64,000 bases of DNA from Bacillus sp. cl95 (GCF_900115925.1 NZ_FOYF01000001.1:124001-188000), one strand, 5' to 3'; counted from the stretch's first letter, positions 52,800 through 61,958 are shown. Made by a program: numbers and translations. The notes: generated from the letters alone by a model not told the origin.

Positions 52800-53915
52800 T
52801 TATTTCTTATAGTGTTCCTTCAGCGTTTTCATCCACACTTCTTCAAATGCGTCCGATTTCCCCCATCCATCAATGATGTTCGAAAGGTTTACCATATTGA
52901 CAGGCTCTTTAGATTTTTGAAGTTGCTCTTGTGAAACAAGTGAAGCTTCAAGATCGTACGTTTGAGGTGTTTCTTCACCAGCTAATTTTTTTGCTAGTAA
53001 TCTGATGTTCACAGCTCCAATTAATTTTGGATCAACTGCGGCTGTGTACTTCCAAGAACTCTCTTTCCCTTGAATTTCTTGAAGGTCTGCATTTGAAACA
53101 TCTATACCGTAAATTTTAATTTCATCACGTCCCGCTTCTTTTATGGCACGTGCTGCTCCAATCGCGAAAGCATCCCAAGTGGCGAAAATGGCATCAATTT
53201 CGCCTTTCTTATGTTTATTAAGCATCGCAGCTACCGCATTTTGTGTTTGCGTGCTTGTATCCGCAGCCGCAACTCCAAAACGTTCCACTTCTTTGATTTC
53301 AGGATTGGCTTTCAAAGTATCTTGATAAACCTTGTTTCTTCTCACCATCGGTGGAAATCCATCAACCCAAAGATAAACAATGTTTGCTTTGCCTTTTTGG
53401 TCTTTCACAAGTTGGTCGAGCGCAAGTTTTGCGAGTGCTTCATCATCTTGTGAAGTCAGTGTTACCCCATTCACCTGTGCTAGATCTGCGTTTGAGTCGA
53501 AGGTAACAACGCTTTTTCCAGCTTCCGTAAGTTTTTTCACATCCTCAACTGTGGCAGCATCATCACCATGTGAAATGACGAAACCATCATAATCTTGTTG
53601 CAATGCTTGATTTATGGCATCGTGAAATTTAGCTGTATCTCCATTTGCCGTAAAAACATCTACTTTGAATCCGAGTGACTCACCCTCTTGCTTGGCACCA
53701 GCAAGGAACTGAGCCGTATGATCATCTCCACCGATTTTACGGATAACCTTGATTTTCACTTGATCATCCTTCGTAAAACGTGCAGGCACTCCTTCAAGTG
53801 AGGATAGTGCTTTTCCATTCGTTTGCTTAGACTCCCCTCCTGATGCACAACCTGTCAACAAAAGTGTTGCAGCAATCGCAGAAACAAATGTACTCCTCCA
53901 AAAATTCTTACTCAT
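52800..53915 (-). CDS. Ribose-type substrate-binding lipoprotein under SAM-riboswitch control
   Basis: About 371 residues. Lipobox LLTGC is followed by a periplasmic-binding-protein-like I (RbsB) fold: IRKIGGDDHTAQFLAGA, GDDAATVEDVKKL, VVTFDSNA, GIDVSNADLQEI. Substrate contacts cannot be assigned with certainty. The SAM-I leader predicts a sulfur-related ligand; a ribosyl-sulfur compound such as methylthioribose or S-ribosylhomocysteine would fit both the fold and the control. ATG 53915 follows GGGGGAG; the frame is open to 53954. Confidence 0.88.
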   Translation of the reverse strand: MSKNFWRSTFVSAIAATLLLTGCASGGESKQTNGKALSSLEGVPARFTKDDQVKIKVIRKIGGDDHTAQFLAGAKQEGESLGFKVDVFTANGDTAKFHDAINQALQQDYDGFVISHGDDAATVEDVKKLTEAGKSVVTFDSNADLAQVNGVTLTSQDDEALAKLALDQLVKDQKGKANIVYLWVDGFPPMVRRNKVYQDTLKANPEIKEVERFGVAAADTSTQTQNAVAAMLNKHKKGEIDAIFATWDAFAIGAARAIKEAGRDEIKIYGIDVSNADLQEIQGKESSWKYTAAVDPKLIGAVNIRLLAKKLAGEETPQTYDLEASLVSQEQLQKSKEPVNMVNLSNIIDGWGKSDAFEEVWMKTLKEHYKK

Positions 53916-53981
53916 TCTCTTTCTCCCCCTTATGTGTGTTTGTAATTCTTCCATCTCCCCTTAAAAAGACCCAAAACAAAA

Positions 53982-54136
53982 CAAAAAACCTCTCCAGAAA
54001 GAGAGGTTTCAACACATAAGTGGCTACTCCTCTCTCATCTTCCAAAACGTTACGTTTTGCAGGAATTAGCACCACTTCCAATTAGAAAGGTTGCCGGGCA
54101 TCGCAGGGCCTGTCCCTCCGCCACTCTTGATAAGAG
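53982..54136 (-). promoter_or_regulatory. SAM-I riboswitch E with terminator, controlling the CUT2 operon
   Basis: Aptamer 54032-54136: CTCTTATCAAGAGTGG, GGAGGGACAGGCCC, CCCGGCAACC, GTGGTGCTAATTCC, closing GATGAGAG. All core positions are canonical. Terminator AAACCTCTC/GAGAGGTTT (53986-54009) ends in TTTTTT. Confidence 0.97.
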
Positions 54137-54173
54137 AAAACGATATGAAATTAAATTTTTTAATATAGGTTTA

Positions 54174-54202
54174 AATTTAATATGACATTGTTCCATTGTC
54201 AA
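54174..54202 (-). promoter_or_regulatory. Promoter of the SAM-controlled CUT2 operon
   Basis: On the minus strand, TTGACA (54197-54202), 17 nt, TAAATT (54174-54179), about 40 bp before the riboswitch. Confidence 0.65.
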
Positions 54203-54339
54203 TAGTATTTCGAAAATTTATAATAATCAATTTTATAATTCACGTTTTTTTAAATGATAGACCATAGCCTGTACACCTTGTCCTTATGATTCATAGAATA
54301 CATGGTAAAAATAAAATTACTAGATTAGGAGTGAAATAA

Positions 54340-54546
54340 ATGGGTCGCAGAAGAAACAATAGAGACAATGTTGCTGGAGTTTCAGACAGAAATCGAAATA
54401 GAAATCGTGACGTTAGGTTCCAAGGAACAATTAATGGGGATGATTTTTGTCGTGCAGTACGCCGTTGTTTAGAGGATGACCGCGTTGCAGGTGTTGAAGA
54501 CGAAAACAGAAACAACAGATGTCGTAGAAGAGGATTCTGGTTCTAA
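54340..54546 (+). CDS. Small Arg/Asn-rich protein
   Basis: 68 residues. Both ends are runs of Arg and Asn (RRRNNRDN, NRNRNRDVRF, NRNNRCRRRGFWF), with a central segment GDDFCRAVRRCLEDDRV. The clear ribosome binding site (AGGAGTG) and downstream terminator support a real gene. Composition recalls small spore-coat-associated proteins, but I have no specific match. Confidence 0.62.
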   Translation: MGRRRNNRDNVAGVSDRNRNRNRDVRFQGTINGDDFCRAVRRCLEDDRVAGVEDENRNNRCRRRGFWF

Positions 54547-54561
54547 GAATCTTTAGTAGTA

Positions 54562-54600
54562 AAATAAATCGGCAGGGATCTACCCTTGCCGATTTATTTT
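54562..54600. terminator. Terminator between the small Arg/Asn-rich gene and the ferritin-like gene
   Basis: AATAAATCGGC and GCCGATTTATT pair, with an inner GGG/CCC stem and one bulge, followed by TT. Genes on the two sides converge. Confidence 0.8.
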
Positions 54601-54664
54601 CATTTGATGTCAGTCCAAAACCACTCATCTGTGAGAATATCGAGAGTTTGAATATTTTCGGTTT

Positions 54665-55105
54665 CTATCGTTTCTTTTTCCAGTGTTTCGTCAAAAAATA
54701 TAAGAACCATACTGCATGATTTTGCTCATCTGAAGCCGCTCTTGTAAAGGCATCTTTGATATAGGAATTGCTTGTTTCACTTGCAATGCCATGATAAAAA
54801 TCCACAGTTTCCTGCTCATCTAGTAAAGCAAATTCTAACCCATCCAAGTAGTTGTTAGGGCAGCCTTCAAGCAATTTAGGTTCAGCTTGTTTTCCTGTTA
54901 AACTTTGATAGATTAGTTTAAATTGTCGTAAATGTCGCTTTTCATCTTTACGAATTTCCAAAATCTGATTGCGTTCTTTTTCATTTGGGGCCATTTGGGC
55001 CAATTTTGCATAGCACTGAATCGCACTGTATTGTCCATTTATGGCTTTCTCTATGTCATTCAACAACTTATTTGTTTGGCGATACCATTCATATTGATTA
55101 TACAT
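54665..55105 (-). CDS. Ferritin-like domain protein, YhjR type
   Basis: 146 residues, a four-helix bundle. Metal-ligand-like residues occur as E-x2-H pairs: IRKDEKRHL and ASDEQNHAVW, with partners in helices 1 and 3 (DEQETVDFYHG). Rubrerythrin-like proteins reduce peroxide or store iron; B. subtilis YhjR is a small ferritin-like protein of this outline. ATG 55105 follows GAGGAGG. Confidence 0.75.
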   Translation of the reverse strand: MYNQYEWYRQTNKLLNDIEKAINGQYSAIQCYAKLAQMAPNEKERNQILEIRKDEKRHLRQFKLIYQSLTGKQAEPKLLEGCPNNYLDGLEFALLDEQETVDFYHGIASETSNSYIKDAFTRAASDEQNHAVWFLYFLTKHWKKKR

Positions 55106-55221
55106 ACCTAAGCCTCCTCGGCAAAATAATAATATTATATTCCCATTTGTAGGCTAAGGTGCAGGTACAAAACGCCAATCTAAAATCAAAATCAACTCAT
55201 AATAAAGCACAAATTTACGCA

Positions 55222-55265
55222 TAAAAAGAGTCCATTTCCCCTCTAAAAAGGAAAATGAACTCTCT
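55222..55265 (-). terminator. Terminator after the beta-propeller gene
   Basis: On the minus strand, AGAGTTCATTTTCC pairs with GGAAATGGACTCT (one mismatch) and is followed by TTTTTATG. Confidence 0.75.
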
Positions 55266-55285
55266 GGAATTCTGATTTACCGTTT

Positions 55286-57472
55286 CTATTTTGAAGCATT
55301 TGCGTCAAATAGAGAAAGTTCCCCAATCTGTTTAAAATCCTTCATATTATGCGCAGTTATTTTGTCAGGAGAAAGAGCATATAATGTTTCTCCGATATAA
55401 ACCATACGCGTAATACCCGTTCCGTATTCTTCATATATCGGTAATTCTTTTACGTGAGTCAATTTGGCTTTCAACTTTATTCCGTTTAACGGATCAATAT
55501 TGTATACGTAGGCACCTTGGAATTCGAATATTTGTTCATATTCATTCGTCTCATGATTTCGATAAACACTTATTGGGAATGCGTACATATTTGTATTTTT
55601 GTTAAAAAGAAGAGCTTTGTGATCATAGTTCAATGGGGAATACGTTCCTCTTCCACCAATGATTTCCGTAAATTTTTCTTCTGGATGATTCAAATCCGTT
55701 ACATCGAACAATGAAATTTTCATCCCATCCGTAATAATCCTTGGTCCAGTTGTGGAATTCTTGTCATCCATAATTTTTGTATCTTGTCCAAAACCAATTA
55801 TATGGTTTTCATCATATGGATGCAGGTAGTTGCTGAAGCCTGGAATCTTTAATTCCCCTAAAACTTTGGGCTGTTTCGGATCTTTTGCATCGATTACAAA
55901 GAGAGGGTCTGTTTCTTTAAAGGTCACCATGTAAATCCGATCACCCATAAACCTCGCTGAATAAATACGTTCACCTCTAGCTAATTGTTCCAACTTGCCA
56001 GCCATCTTTAATTTTTCATCAAGGATAAAAAGTTGATTAGTGGAAGGCTGAGTTTCATCCCATGCAAAGCCCTTTGTCGTGACTAGTCTAAAATAACCAT
56101 CATGTTCGTCCATTGAGAATTGATTTAACACCGTACCCTCAACTTCCGCTGAACTATGAAATTTCACGTTCATGCCATCCACTGAAAATTTGTAAATATT
56201 CGTATCGGGTGCTACCATCTTCGTCATATCTTCCACAGGTTCCTCAAATGCATTTTGAACAGCAATATAGATATTTTTCTTTGACATGTACATTTGGTCC
56301 CCACTACCTAAATAAGTTGACACGTTTGCTTCCATTTTAGGCTGATTTAAGTCAAAAGCGGCAATCATCGTATAGTTGGTAGCTTTCGAATCAGGGAAGT
56401 AATGAATTTTTTTATAATCGACTGCTTTCATTTCTGAGTTTGCCGCTGAGTCAAAGTATTTCGGACGAATATCGATTTCCTCATTTTCATTTAGCATCCA
56501 ATAATCAGGGGAGTGATTGGTAACCAAATAAATCATACCGTCCATTTTCCGTGCGGCTGAAAGTGAGCCCTCCAGCGTGATCTTCCGGATTTGTTTTGGT
56601 TTTTCAGGTTTACTCATATCATAAATTAACACTTCCAATGAATCATGCATTGGAGCAATCATATCTGCCGTGGCCATTTCTTTTTTAGTCTTTTCTTCAT
56701 AACCATAATGATGTCCTAGTACAATTAGTTGCTTTTCATGTAAAAATAATTGAGCGGGCATGAATTCATTCGTGTACACAATGGTAGAGACTTTTTTCAT
56801 ATCTGGAAGAGCTTGAATGATGTCAATTCGATTTTGGCTTGCCTGATAAATCAAATTACCATCTGTTTTGACAACGTCGGCTTCGTCAATCCCTTGCACC
56901 TGTACGTTTGTCTCAGAAACATCTTGTTTAGCAACCCCTTCCGAGTTAGCCATATCACCTGAGCTTTTCGCATCCTCTTTTACTCCACCGCCAAAAAACC
57001 CCTGCCTTTTTTTCTCATCATCTAAAACAGACAAAAAATATTGATTTAGTTTTGATTTTGATCCGATGGTTGGTAATGTTTCTTTTACAATAAACATTAA
57101 TTTTTTAGATAATAATAAATTTCTTCCCAGTGTCGACTTAATTCCTTTTTCCAAATGAAGCGTATACATTTTAGACTCTAAACTATAGCCCTTTTCTGGC
57201 GGCCCAATGTAGAGCGTTTTTTGATCATCGCTTAGAAATAACTCATTTTTAATCTTCAATCCTTTATCATCAGTCACGTAAATGAGGCTTGGTTTCAGGC
57301 TGCTCTTTGTAATTTTTTCAGAGAAGTGAATTTTCCATACTTTATTAGTCAGTACAACTTTTACTTCGTTTGCATCCCATGCATTTACAATCTTAAGCTG
57401 AGTAAAAAAATATAGTACGATTAATGCCGTAAATACGAGAATAATACCTCCTACGGTCCAATATTTCTTCAT
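55286..57472 (-). CDS. Membrane-anchored beta-propeller domain protein
   Basis: 728 residues. An N-terminal helix (about 8-26) acts as anchor. An Ig-like segment (about 35-125) precedes a large C-terminal beta-propeller domain with NVQVQGIDEADVVKTDGNLIY-type start (about 190-715). This corresponds to the secreted beta-propeller family (PF09826-like) of unknown function. The SbsA-type Ig segment suggests surface display. Confidence 0.78.
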   Translation of the reverse strand: MKKYWTVGGIILVFTALIVLYFFTQLKIVNAWDANEVKVVLTNKVWKIHFSEKITKSSLKPSLIYVTDDKGLKIKNELFLSDDQKTLYIGPPEKGYSLESKMYTLHLEKGIKSTLGRNLLLSKKLMFIVKETLPTIGSKSKLNQYFLSVLDDEKKRQGFFGGGVKEDAKSSGDMANSEGVAKQDVSETNVQVQGIDEADVVKTDGNLIYQASQNRIDIIQALPDMKKVSTIVYTNEFMPAQLFLHEKQLIVLGHHYGYEEKTKKEMATADMIAPMHDSLEVLIYDMSKPEKPKQIRKITLEGSLSAARKMDGMIYLVTNHSPDYWMLNENEEIDIRPKYFDSAANSEMKAVDYKKIHYFPDSKATNYTMIAAFDLNQPKMEANVSTYLGSGDQMYMSKKNIYIAVQNAFEEPVEDMTKMVAPDTNIYKFSVDGMNVKFHSSAEVEGTVLNQFSMDEHDGYFRLVTTKGFAWDETQPSTNQLFILDEKLKMAGKLEQLARGERIYSARFMGDRIYMVTFKETDPLFVIDAKDPKQPKVLGELKIPGFSNYLHPYDENHIIGFGQDTKIMDDKNSTTGPRIITDGMKISLFDVTDLNHPEEKFTEIIGGRGTYSPLNYDHKALLFNKNTNMYAFPISVYRNHETNEYEQIFEFQGAYVYNIDPLNGIKLKAKLTHVKELPIYEEYGTGITRMVYIGETLYALSPDKITAHNMKDFKQIGELSLFDANASK

Positions 57473-57616
57473 CTTAATCCCTCCTAACCCATTAGACGAA
57501 AGAAGTTTCTGTAGGTTTCGCCTACCCTCTCTTTTTGATAAAAATAATTGATTGGTTTAAAAGTCTTACTAGAGAGGGAAAGATACGTAGGAAATCATTC
57601 ACAAGGAGTGGCACAT

Positions 57617-58195
57617 ATGAAAAAAGGATTTAAAGCATCATGGCTCATCATCATTGGAATTATTGCCGTTCTCATATTCATGTTGATGGGCAGCTACAAC
57701 GGATTTGTCACCGCTGAAGAAGACGTTGACCAAGCGTATTCTCAAATTGAAAACCAATTACAACGCAGGCTAGACCTTATTCCAAACCTCGTTAATACGG
57801 TAAAAGGCTATGCCGCTCACGAAAAGGAAACGATTACGGCAATTTCTGACGCTCGCGCTCGCTTAGCTGGCGCTCGTTCTCCTGAAGAGGAAGCAACCGC
57901 CAATGCTGAGCTTTCAAATGCATTAAGTCGATTGCTCGTAGTGGTAGAAAACTATCCAAACTTAAAAGCAGACACTCAGTTTACACAGTTAATGGACGAG
58001 TTGGCTGGTACAGAAAATCGTATTTCAGTAGCTCGCAAGGATTACAACGATCAAGTGGCCGTATACAACAAAAAAATCAAAAGATTTCCTGGGGCGATTG
58101 TCGCTAACATCACAGGCTTCGATAAGAAAGAATACTTCCGAGCGGACCCTCGATCCCAAAATGCTCCTGAAGTAGACTTCGGAGGAAATGGATAA
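57617..58195 (+). CDS. LemA family protein
   Basis: 192 residues. One N-terminal helix (about 8-28) is followed by the LemA coiled-coil: [24 protein letters not shown] in pieces, and [15 protein letters not shown]. LemA proteins are membrane-anchored helical-bundle proteins of unclear role, usually paired with a TPM protein, as here. ATG 57617 follows AAGGAGTGG; its stop overlaps the TPM start (ATAATG). Confidence 0.92.
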   Translation: MKKGFKASWLIIIGIIAVLIFMLMGSYNGFVTAEEDVDQAYSQIENQLQRRLDLIPNLVNTVKGYAAHEKETITAISDARARLAGARSPEEEATANAELSNALSRLLVVVENYPNLKADTQFTQLMDELAGTENRISVARKDYNDQVAVYNKKIKRFPGAIVANITGFDKKEYFRADPRSQNAPEVDFGGNG

Positions 58196-58935
58196 TGTTT
58201 TTCAAAAGGATACTTATCCTTTTATTTGCCACTATTTTCATTCTACCAGGAAGTCAACTGGCATTGGCCGCAGAATCGGAACTTCCGTCTCCTGTAGGAG
58301 ACATTTATGTCCAGGATTTTGCCAACGTTCTAAGTCCCAATGAAAAGCAACAACTAATTGGTCTTGGCCGAGCGGTTGAAAACAAAACAGGAGCTCAAAT
58401 CGCCGTGTTGACTGTTGAATCAACAGGTGACATGGAGATGCCTGAGTATGCGAATGAAGCTTTCCGGTCTTATGGCATTGGCAGTAAAGAAAGAGATGAC
58501 GGCGTATTACTGGTTGTCGCCTTGAATGACAGAAATATTCGAATTGAAGTCGGTTATGGCTTAGAAGGCACGATACCTGATGGAAAAGCTGGACGAATTC
58601 TTGACACGTATGCAATCCCACACTTTAAAGCAGGACAGCCAAACGTCGGTATTGTTAACACGTATAAGGCTTTGGCAAATGAAGTGACGGGAGGCTTAAC
58701 CCTAGGAGAAGGAACTGAACCTGAACCCCAACCGCAAGGATTCGGAATTCCCTCATGGCTGATCATAGTAATTGTAATCGGCTTAGTGGTTCTTGATTTC
58801 ATGTTCTTTGGAGGAACACTCTCCTTTTTCCTTCTCTCCATACTGTCACGTGGCGGTTTTGGCGGAGGTGGCGGCGGTTCACGAGGAGGCGGAGGTGGGT
58901 CCTCAGGTGGTGGAGGAGCAGGCAGAAGCTGGTAA
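58195..58935 (+). CDS. TPM domain protein with glycine-rich tail
   Basis: 246 residues. A signal peptide (about 1-26) is followed by a TPM domain (about 38-165: GDIYVQDFANVLS, TGAQIAVLTVES, GYGLEGTIPDGKAGRI). One helix (about 185-215) and a tail of Gly and Ser ending GGGGAGRSW follow. TPM-domain proteins occur in photosystem II repair (Psb32) and beside LemA in bacteria. Translationally coupled to the LemA gene. Confidence 0.9.
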   Translation: MFFKRILILLFATIFILPGSQLALAAESELPSPVGDIYVQDFANVLSPNEKQQLIGLGRAVENKTGAQIAVLTVESTGDMEMPEYANEAFRSYGIGSKERDDGVLLVVALNDRNIRIEVGYGLEGTIPDGKAGRILDTYAIPHFKAGQPNVGIVNTYKALANEVTGGLTLGEGTEPEPQPQGFGIPSWLIIVIVIGLVVLDFMFFGGTLSFFLLSILSRGGFGGGGGGSRGGGGGSSGGGGAGRSW

Positions 58936-58938
58936 TCT

Positions 58939-58977
58939 TTAAAAGGGGGATTTTCTTATGAAACTCCCCTTTTTTAT
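58939..58977 (+). terminator. Intrinsic terminator after lemA-tpm
   Basis: AAAAGGGG and CCCCTTTT pair around an AT-rich loop and are followed by TT. Confidence 0.75.
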
Positions 58978-58998
58978 TGAATTTTTCATTTGAGTTGC

Positions 58999-59092
58999 CG
59001 TTCTTTTGTGTAACTGTAAGTTTTTTTTGTGTAACTGAACGCTTTATTTGTGTATATCTGTTGTTTATTTGTGTAACTGAACTGACCTACCA
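58999..59092. repeat. 21-bp periodic repeat, four units (copy 2, reverse orientation)
   Basis: TTTGTG recurs at 59005, 59026, 59047 and 59068, again exactly 21 bp apart, in units like TTTATTTGTGTAACTGAA. It is the reverse complement of the array at 29474-29549. It lies between two convergent stops. Translated, it gives a 7-residue FICVTE(L)-type repeat, but no ribosome binding site supports expression. Confidence 0.75.
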
Positions 59093-59112
59093 GAATAAAG
59101 GCGTTCTCTCTA

Positions 59113-59850
59113 CTATGCTGACTGAATCAAACGAGTACATTCATTGGAAAAATTCTCTTTTTCATCAATAGATAAGTATATCTTTTTGATTGGATATTCT
59201 CTGCCGATAAAATCTTTTATCCGAACTGGCTCTTTTAAAACGATTTCAAAATCAGGATCATCGAACCCAATCAGATTCAAATCTAATACATCCCGCTTCT
59301 TTTTATCCTCCTCATAGTGGATTCTACTACTTGAAATACTTTCAATATTATTTAAATCTACCTCGGCCTTTATCCTTAAACCTAGTTTAATTCTTAATTT
59401 ACCATCCTTTAAGGTTATTGGATTTCTTTTAATTGCCTTGAAATCGGCGACAAGATATACAATAAGATAAATACTCATAATCAAGTGAATAATTGCTAGA
59501 GCTTTATTCCAGCTATGAAGAAAGTAAGAAACTCCTATCCCTTCAAGTACCATCACTCCAATAAATGCTCCGATTATGCCGCCATAACCTATTTTCTTGT
59601 AGTAAGTGTAACCATTATCAACAGCAGGCTGTTTGGTAAAAAGGTAATAATAGATAGAAACTTCCCTCGTAAGTAGCGTGACTAGGATCTTACTTTTGAA
59701 TTGCTTCTTAAAAGACTCTTCCACTCTTTCTTCAAAATTTAAGGAAGAGCTAGTTTGCCTAAAGAAACCAATAAACTTTACAATCCTCCAAATTGCCATG
59801 ATTATCAAAATCATTTCAATCACAATTAATATTTCTTTTGAAATCCACAT
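59113..59850 (-). CDS. Membrane protein with C-terminal PH-like beta domain
   Basis: 245 residues. Three helices (about 6-25, 88-110 and 116-137) are followed by a beta-rich cytosolic region (LRIKLGLRIKAEVDLNNIESI, then FEIVLKEPVRIKDF), similar to bacterial PH-like domains. No specific family recognised. The 5' region is AT-rich with no clear promoter. Confidence 0.65.
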   Translation of the reverse strand: MWISKEILIVIEMILIIMAIWRIVKFIGFFRQTSSSLNFEERVEESFKKQFKSKILVTLLTREVSIYYYLFTKQPAVDNGYTYYKKIGYGGIIGAFIGVMVLEGIGVSYFLHSWNKALAIIHLIMSIYLIVYLVADFKAIKRNPITLKDGKLRIKLGLRIKAEVDLNNIESISSSRIHYEEDKKKRDVLDLNLIGFDDPDFEIVLKEPVRIKDFIGREYPIKKIYLSIDEKENFSNECTRLIQSA

Positions 59851-60070
59851 GTGATTTCTCCCCTTTTTTTTACATCTAAATCTATATACATTAATGAAAT
59901 TAATATTTAAGTTAACTTAAATATAACACATGACAAATATTTCCGCCAACATTCCTTATGATTCCATTTTTGCAGTAACGAATGAAAAAAATATATGTAT
60001 TTTAAATGCTTTGATGATAATGTAAAATTATGACAATATCTGAGACCAATAACTTTTGCAGGAGGAATAC

Positions 60071-60163
60071 GTGCAAATACTTTTGATACGGCACGCTCAA
60101 TCAGAGGCAGATATTCTCAATGTTCACGATGGTAGCGCTGAGAGGTGGGAGAACATTATATGA
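60071..60163 (+). pseudogene. Truncated histidine phosphatase remnant
   Basis: GTG 60071 follows GCAGGAGGAATAC, an excellent ribosome binding site. The peptide VQILLIRHAQSEADILNVHDG is the N-terminus of a histidine-phosphatase (phosphoglycerate-mutase-like) protein with its LIRHAQSE catalytic motif. The frame ends after 30 residues at TGA, where the ATG of the next remnant overlaps. The rest of the enzyme is gone, which points to a deletion. Confidence 0.7.
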
Positions 60164-60570
60164 AGCGTTTTTGAATGTTATTGGTCGTAGTAATTGCTAT
60201 TATGATTGTGACTGGTTGCCTAAAGAATGAGGACCAAATCATAAAAGTTTTTTAAGCTCAATGAAACTAAGAATATGGAAGAGGATTTAACATAATCGAG
60301 GATGAGGAAAAGGTAAAAGCAATAAGTAAAATCCTTGAAAATGCAAGTTGGGAAAAAGGAGCTATCGATATCGCACGAAACCCTGACTATCAATTTGGAT
60401 TTTTTAAGAAAGATTCTAATAATGGGGACAAATCCGCCTCTTACTCGATATGGATAGCCGCTGACATGAAGTCATCTATGGTTGTACAGGATGATTTCCG
60501 CATTGCTGATTTGAATCAAAAGGATACCGACACCATTGTGGGTGTTATTGAAAAAGAGAGTCATAAGTAA
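60160..60570 (+). pseudogene. Broken lipoprotein gene, several frame defects
   Basis: Pieces in three frames spell a lipoprotein. A signal (MLLVVVIAIMIVTGC, 60175 onward) with lipobox follows an in-frame TGA at 60172. Then comes EDQIIKVF to a stop at 60253, a +1 shift continuing KLNETKNMEEDL, and another shift from about 60290 to 60570 (IIEDEEKVKAISKILENA ... VGVIEKESHK). It outlines like B. subtilis YhfM-type lipoproteins. At least two frameshifts and one stop make it non-functional unless the sequence is wrong. Confidence 0.65.
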
Positions 60571-60602
60571 GGCACTCTTAAAACTACTGAGGAGTTAAGT
60601 GA

Positions 60603-60935
60603 ATGGCTAGAAAAATAATAGCGACTTTTCTTTTCACATTGCTTTTGGCAAGTTGCGTAGGTTCAAAATCCTTTAAAGGGAAAATTCAAAGCATTCAAAA
60701 AGACGTAATAGCAATGGATTGCGCACAGGAATTGAACAAAAGCAATTTTATTGAACGAGAAGATATTGGGTATGCATGCCAAGTTAAAATAACCGTTGAC
60801 ACTAAATTCAGTAACGAAAATGGCGATTCCATCAGTATAGAAGATTTCACAGAAGAGGCAAGCATCCGAGTCATTCTCGAAGATTCACAAATCATTAGTA
60901 AAAGTCTACTTATCCCATATTTTTATATGACTTGA
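60603..60935 (+). CDS. Small lipoprotein of unknown function
   Basis: 110 residues. A signal peptide with lipobox LLASC is followed by a mature part rich in beta strands (KSFKGKIQSIQKDVIAMDC, CQVKITVDTKF). Two further Cys (42 and 60) could form a disulfide. ATG 60603 follows GAGGAGTTAAG. It sits among gene remnants but its frame is intact. Confidence 0.65.
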   Translation: MARKIIATFLFTLLLASCVGSKSFKGKIQSIQKDVIAMDCAQELNKSNFIEREDIGYACQVKITVDTKFSNENGDSISIEDFTEEASIRVILEDSQIISKSLLIPYFYMT

Positions 60936-60973
60936 TTGCTCTTACGTTATCAATTTCTACCCGAAGCCAAATC

Positions 60974-61147
60974 TTATTGAGATGCATCTGGTAGAAGCCG
61001 TATTTTTGTTTCTTCTTTACTAATTGGAGGATATTTATCAGGCATGTTAAGGTGTTTCGTCACTTCATAATCCAAACACCAAAGGTAGCGGTCTTCAATA
61101 TCTTCGAGAGTCAATTCTCTTAATCTAATTTCAGGTAAAGTAAACAT
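60974..61147 (-). pseudogene. N-terminal fragment of a GNAT acetyltransferase
   Basis: 57 residues: MFTLPEIRLRELTLEDIED and YLWCLDYEVTKHLNMPDKYP, followed by a stop. This is the first third of a RimJ-like GNAT domain; the acetyl-CoA-binding part is absent. A ribosome binding site (AAGAGGAAT) precedes the ATG, so the piece may still be translated. Confidence 0.65.
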
Positions 61148-61214
61148 AAATAATTCCTCTTAACATAGTAATTTAATAACAAAAGAAGAATGCCATTTCT
61201 GACATTCTCACAAA

Positions 61215-61655
61215 CTATATTTTCAGCAATGCTAATTGCTCTCCCCAAGGAGCGATTCTTGTTTCAACGAAGCCCGCCCTTTTGTAAGTATGCCTTGCAC
61301 CTTCATTTTCAGGATGATAGCCGATTGTAATATGAGGTTTTTGCATCTTATTGTTCTGCTTAATATCCGCAATCACATCTTGCAAGGCCATGAGACCATA
61401 CCCCTTGCCTTGAAGTTCTTTTTGGATCATCAGTCTGTAAATCCAATAATGGTAATCATCTTCGTCAATTCCGTACATGGCAAATCCAATCATTTTGTCT
61501 TCTAAATAGACTCCCATGGCCTTAAAATCTTCTAAAAATTGGACCTGAGCGATAGAATACGTATTTGATGCAATAAATTCTTTCTGTTGCTCATGGACCT
61601 CTAAGTTAATTGCGTCACGCCAATTTTCTTTTGTAATAGGTTTTAATGAAATCAT
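61215..61655 (-). CDS. GNAT acetyltransferase, spermine/spermidine type (BltD-like)
   Basis: 146 residues. Acetyl-CoA loop QKELQGKGYGLMAL and C-terminal YKRAGFVETRI; the N-terminus (LEVHEQQKEFIASN) follows the outline of BltD-type polyamine acetyltransferases. The acceptor is inferred, not proven. Intact, unlike its neighbours. Confidence 0.75.
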   Translation of the reverse strand: MISLKPITKENWRDAINLEVHEQQKEFIASNTYSIAQVQFLEDFKAMGVYLEDKMIGFAMYGIDEDDYHYWIYRLMIQKELQGKGYGLMALQDVIADIKQNNKMQKPHITIGYHPENEGARHTYKRAGFVETRIAPWGEQLALLKI

Positions 61656-61673
61656 CTTTATCCACCTTTTTGA

Positions 61674-61958
61674 TTATTTCCTCAATGCTATTCCTAGGAC
61701 TTTCTTTGTTTTTTTATCAAGATATACATGAAGTGGGCCTAACGCGCCGTCATCTGTGGTCTTAAAAGTAACCTCGAGAGTTTCTATCCCTTTAATATTA
61801 GTATGTTGTTCAGACTCTTCATCCCAAATTTCCTTCGTACTTTCTGCTGTGAAGTTATAAACGTCAGCCCACTTCCAGCTTTTCACCGTCTTTTGTGAAG
61901 CAGGTTCCAAATAATCATAAGCAAGTTTCTTTTCTGCGGAATACTTCCAATAGTTTTT
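61674..61958 (-). pseudogene. C-terminal remnant of a soluble or secreted protein
   Basis: The frame opens just after a TAG at 61959-61961 and reads YSAEKKLAYDYLEPASQKTV ... EIWDEESEQHTNIKGIETLEVTF ... GPLHVYLDKKTKKVLGIALRK. It has no start of its own with a ribosome binding site. It resembles the end of a small conserved Bacillus protein whose N-terminus is lost and replaced by the sigma remnant. Confidence 0.6.

Noticed and set aside
53982-54136. Riboswitch E acting on the plus-strand small Arg/Asn-rich gene
   Set aside because: Aptamer and terminator polarity both point to the minus-strand ABC operon.
58977-59171. 64-residue plus-strand ORF with FICVTE-like heptads
   Set aside because: It begins inside the lemA-tpm terminator, has no ribosome binding site and consists mainly of the 21-bp DNA repeat; better explained as non-coding repeat.
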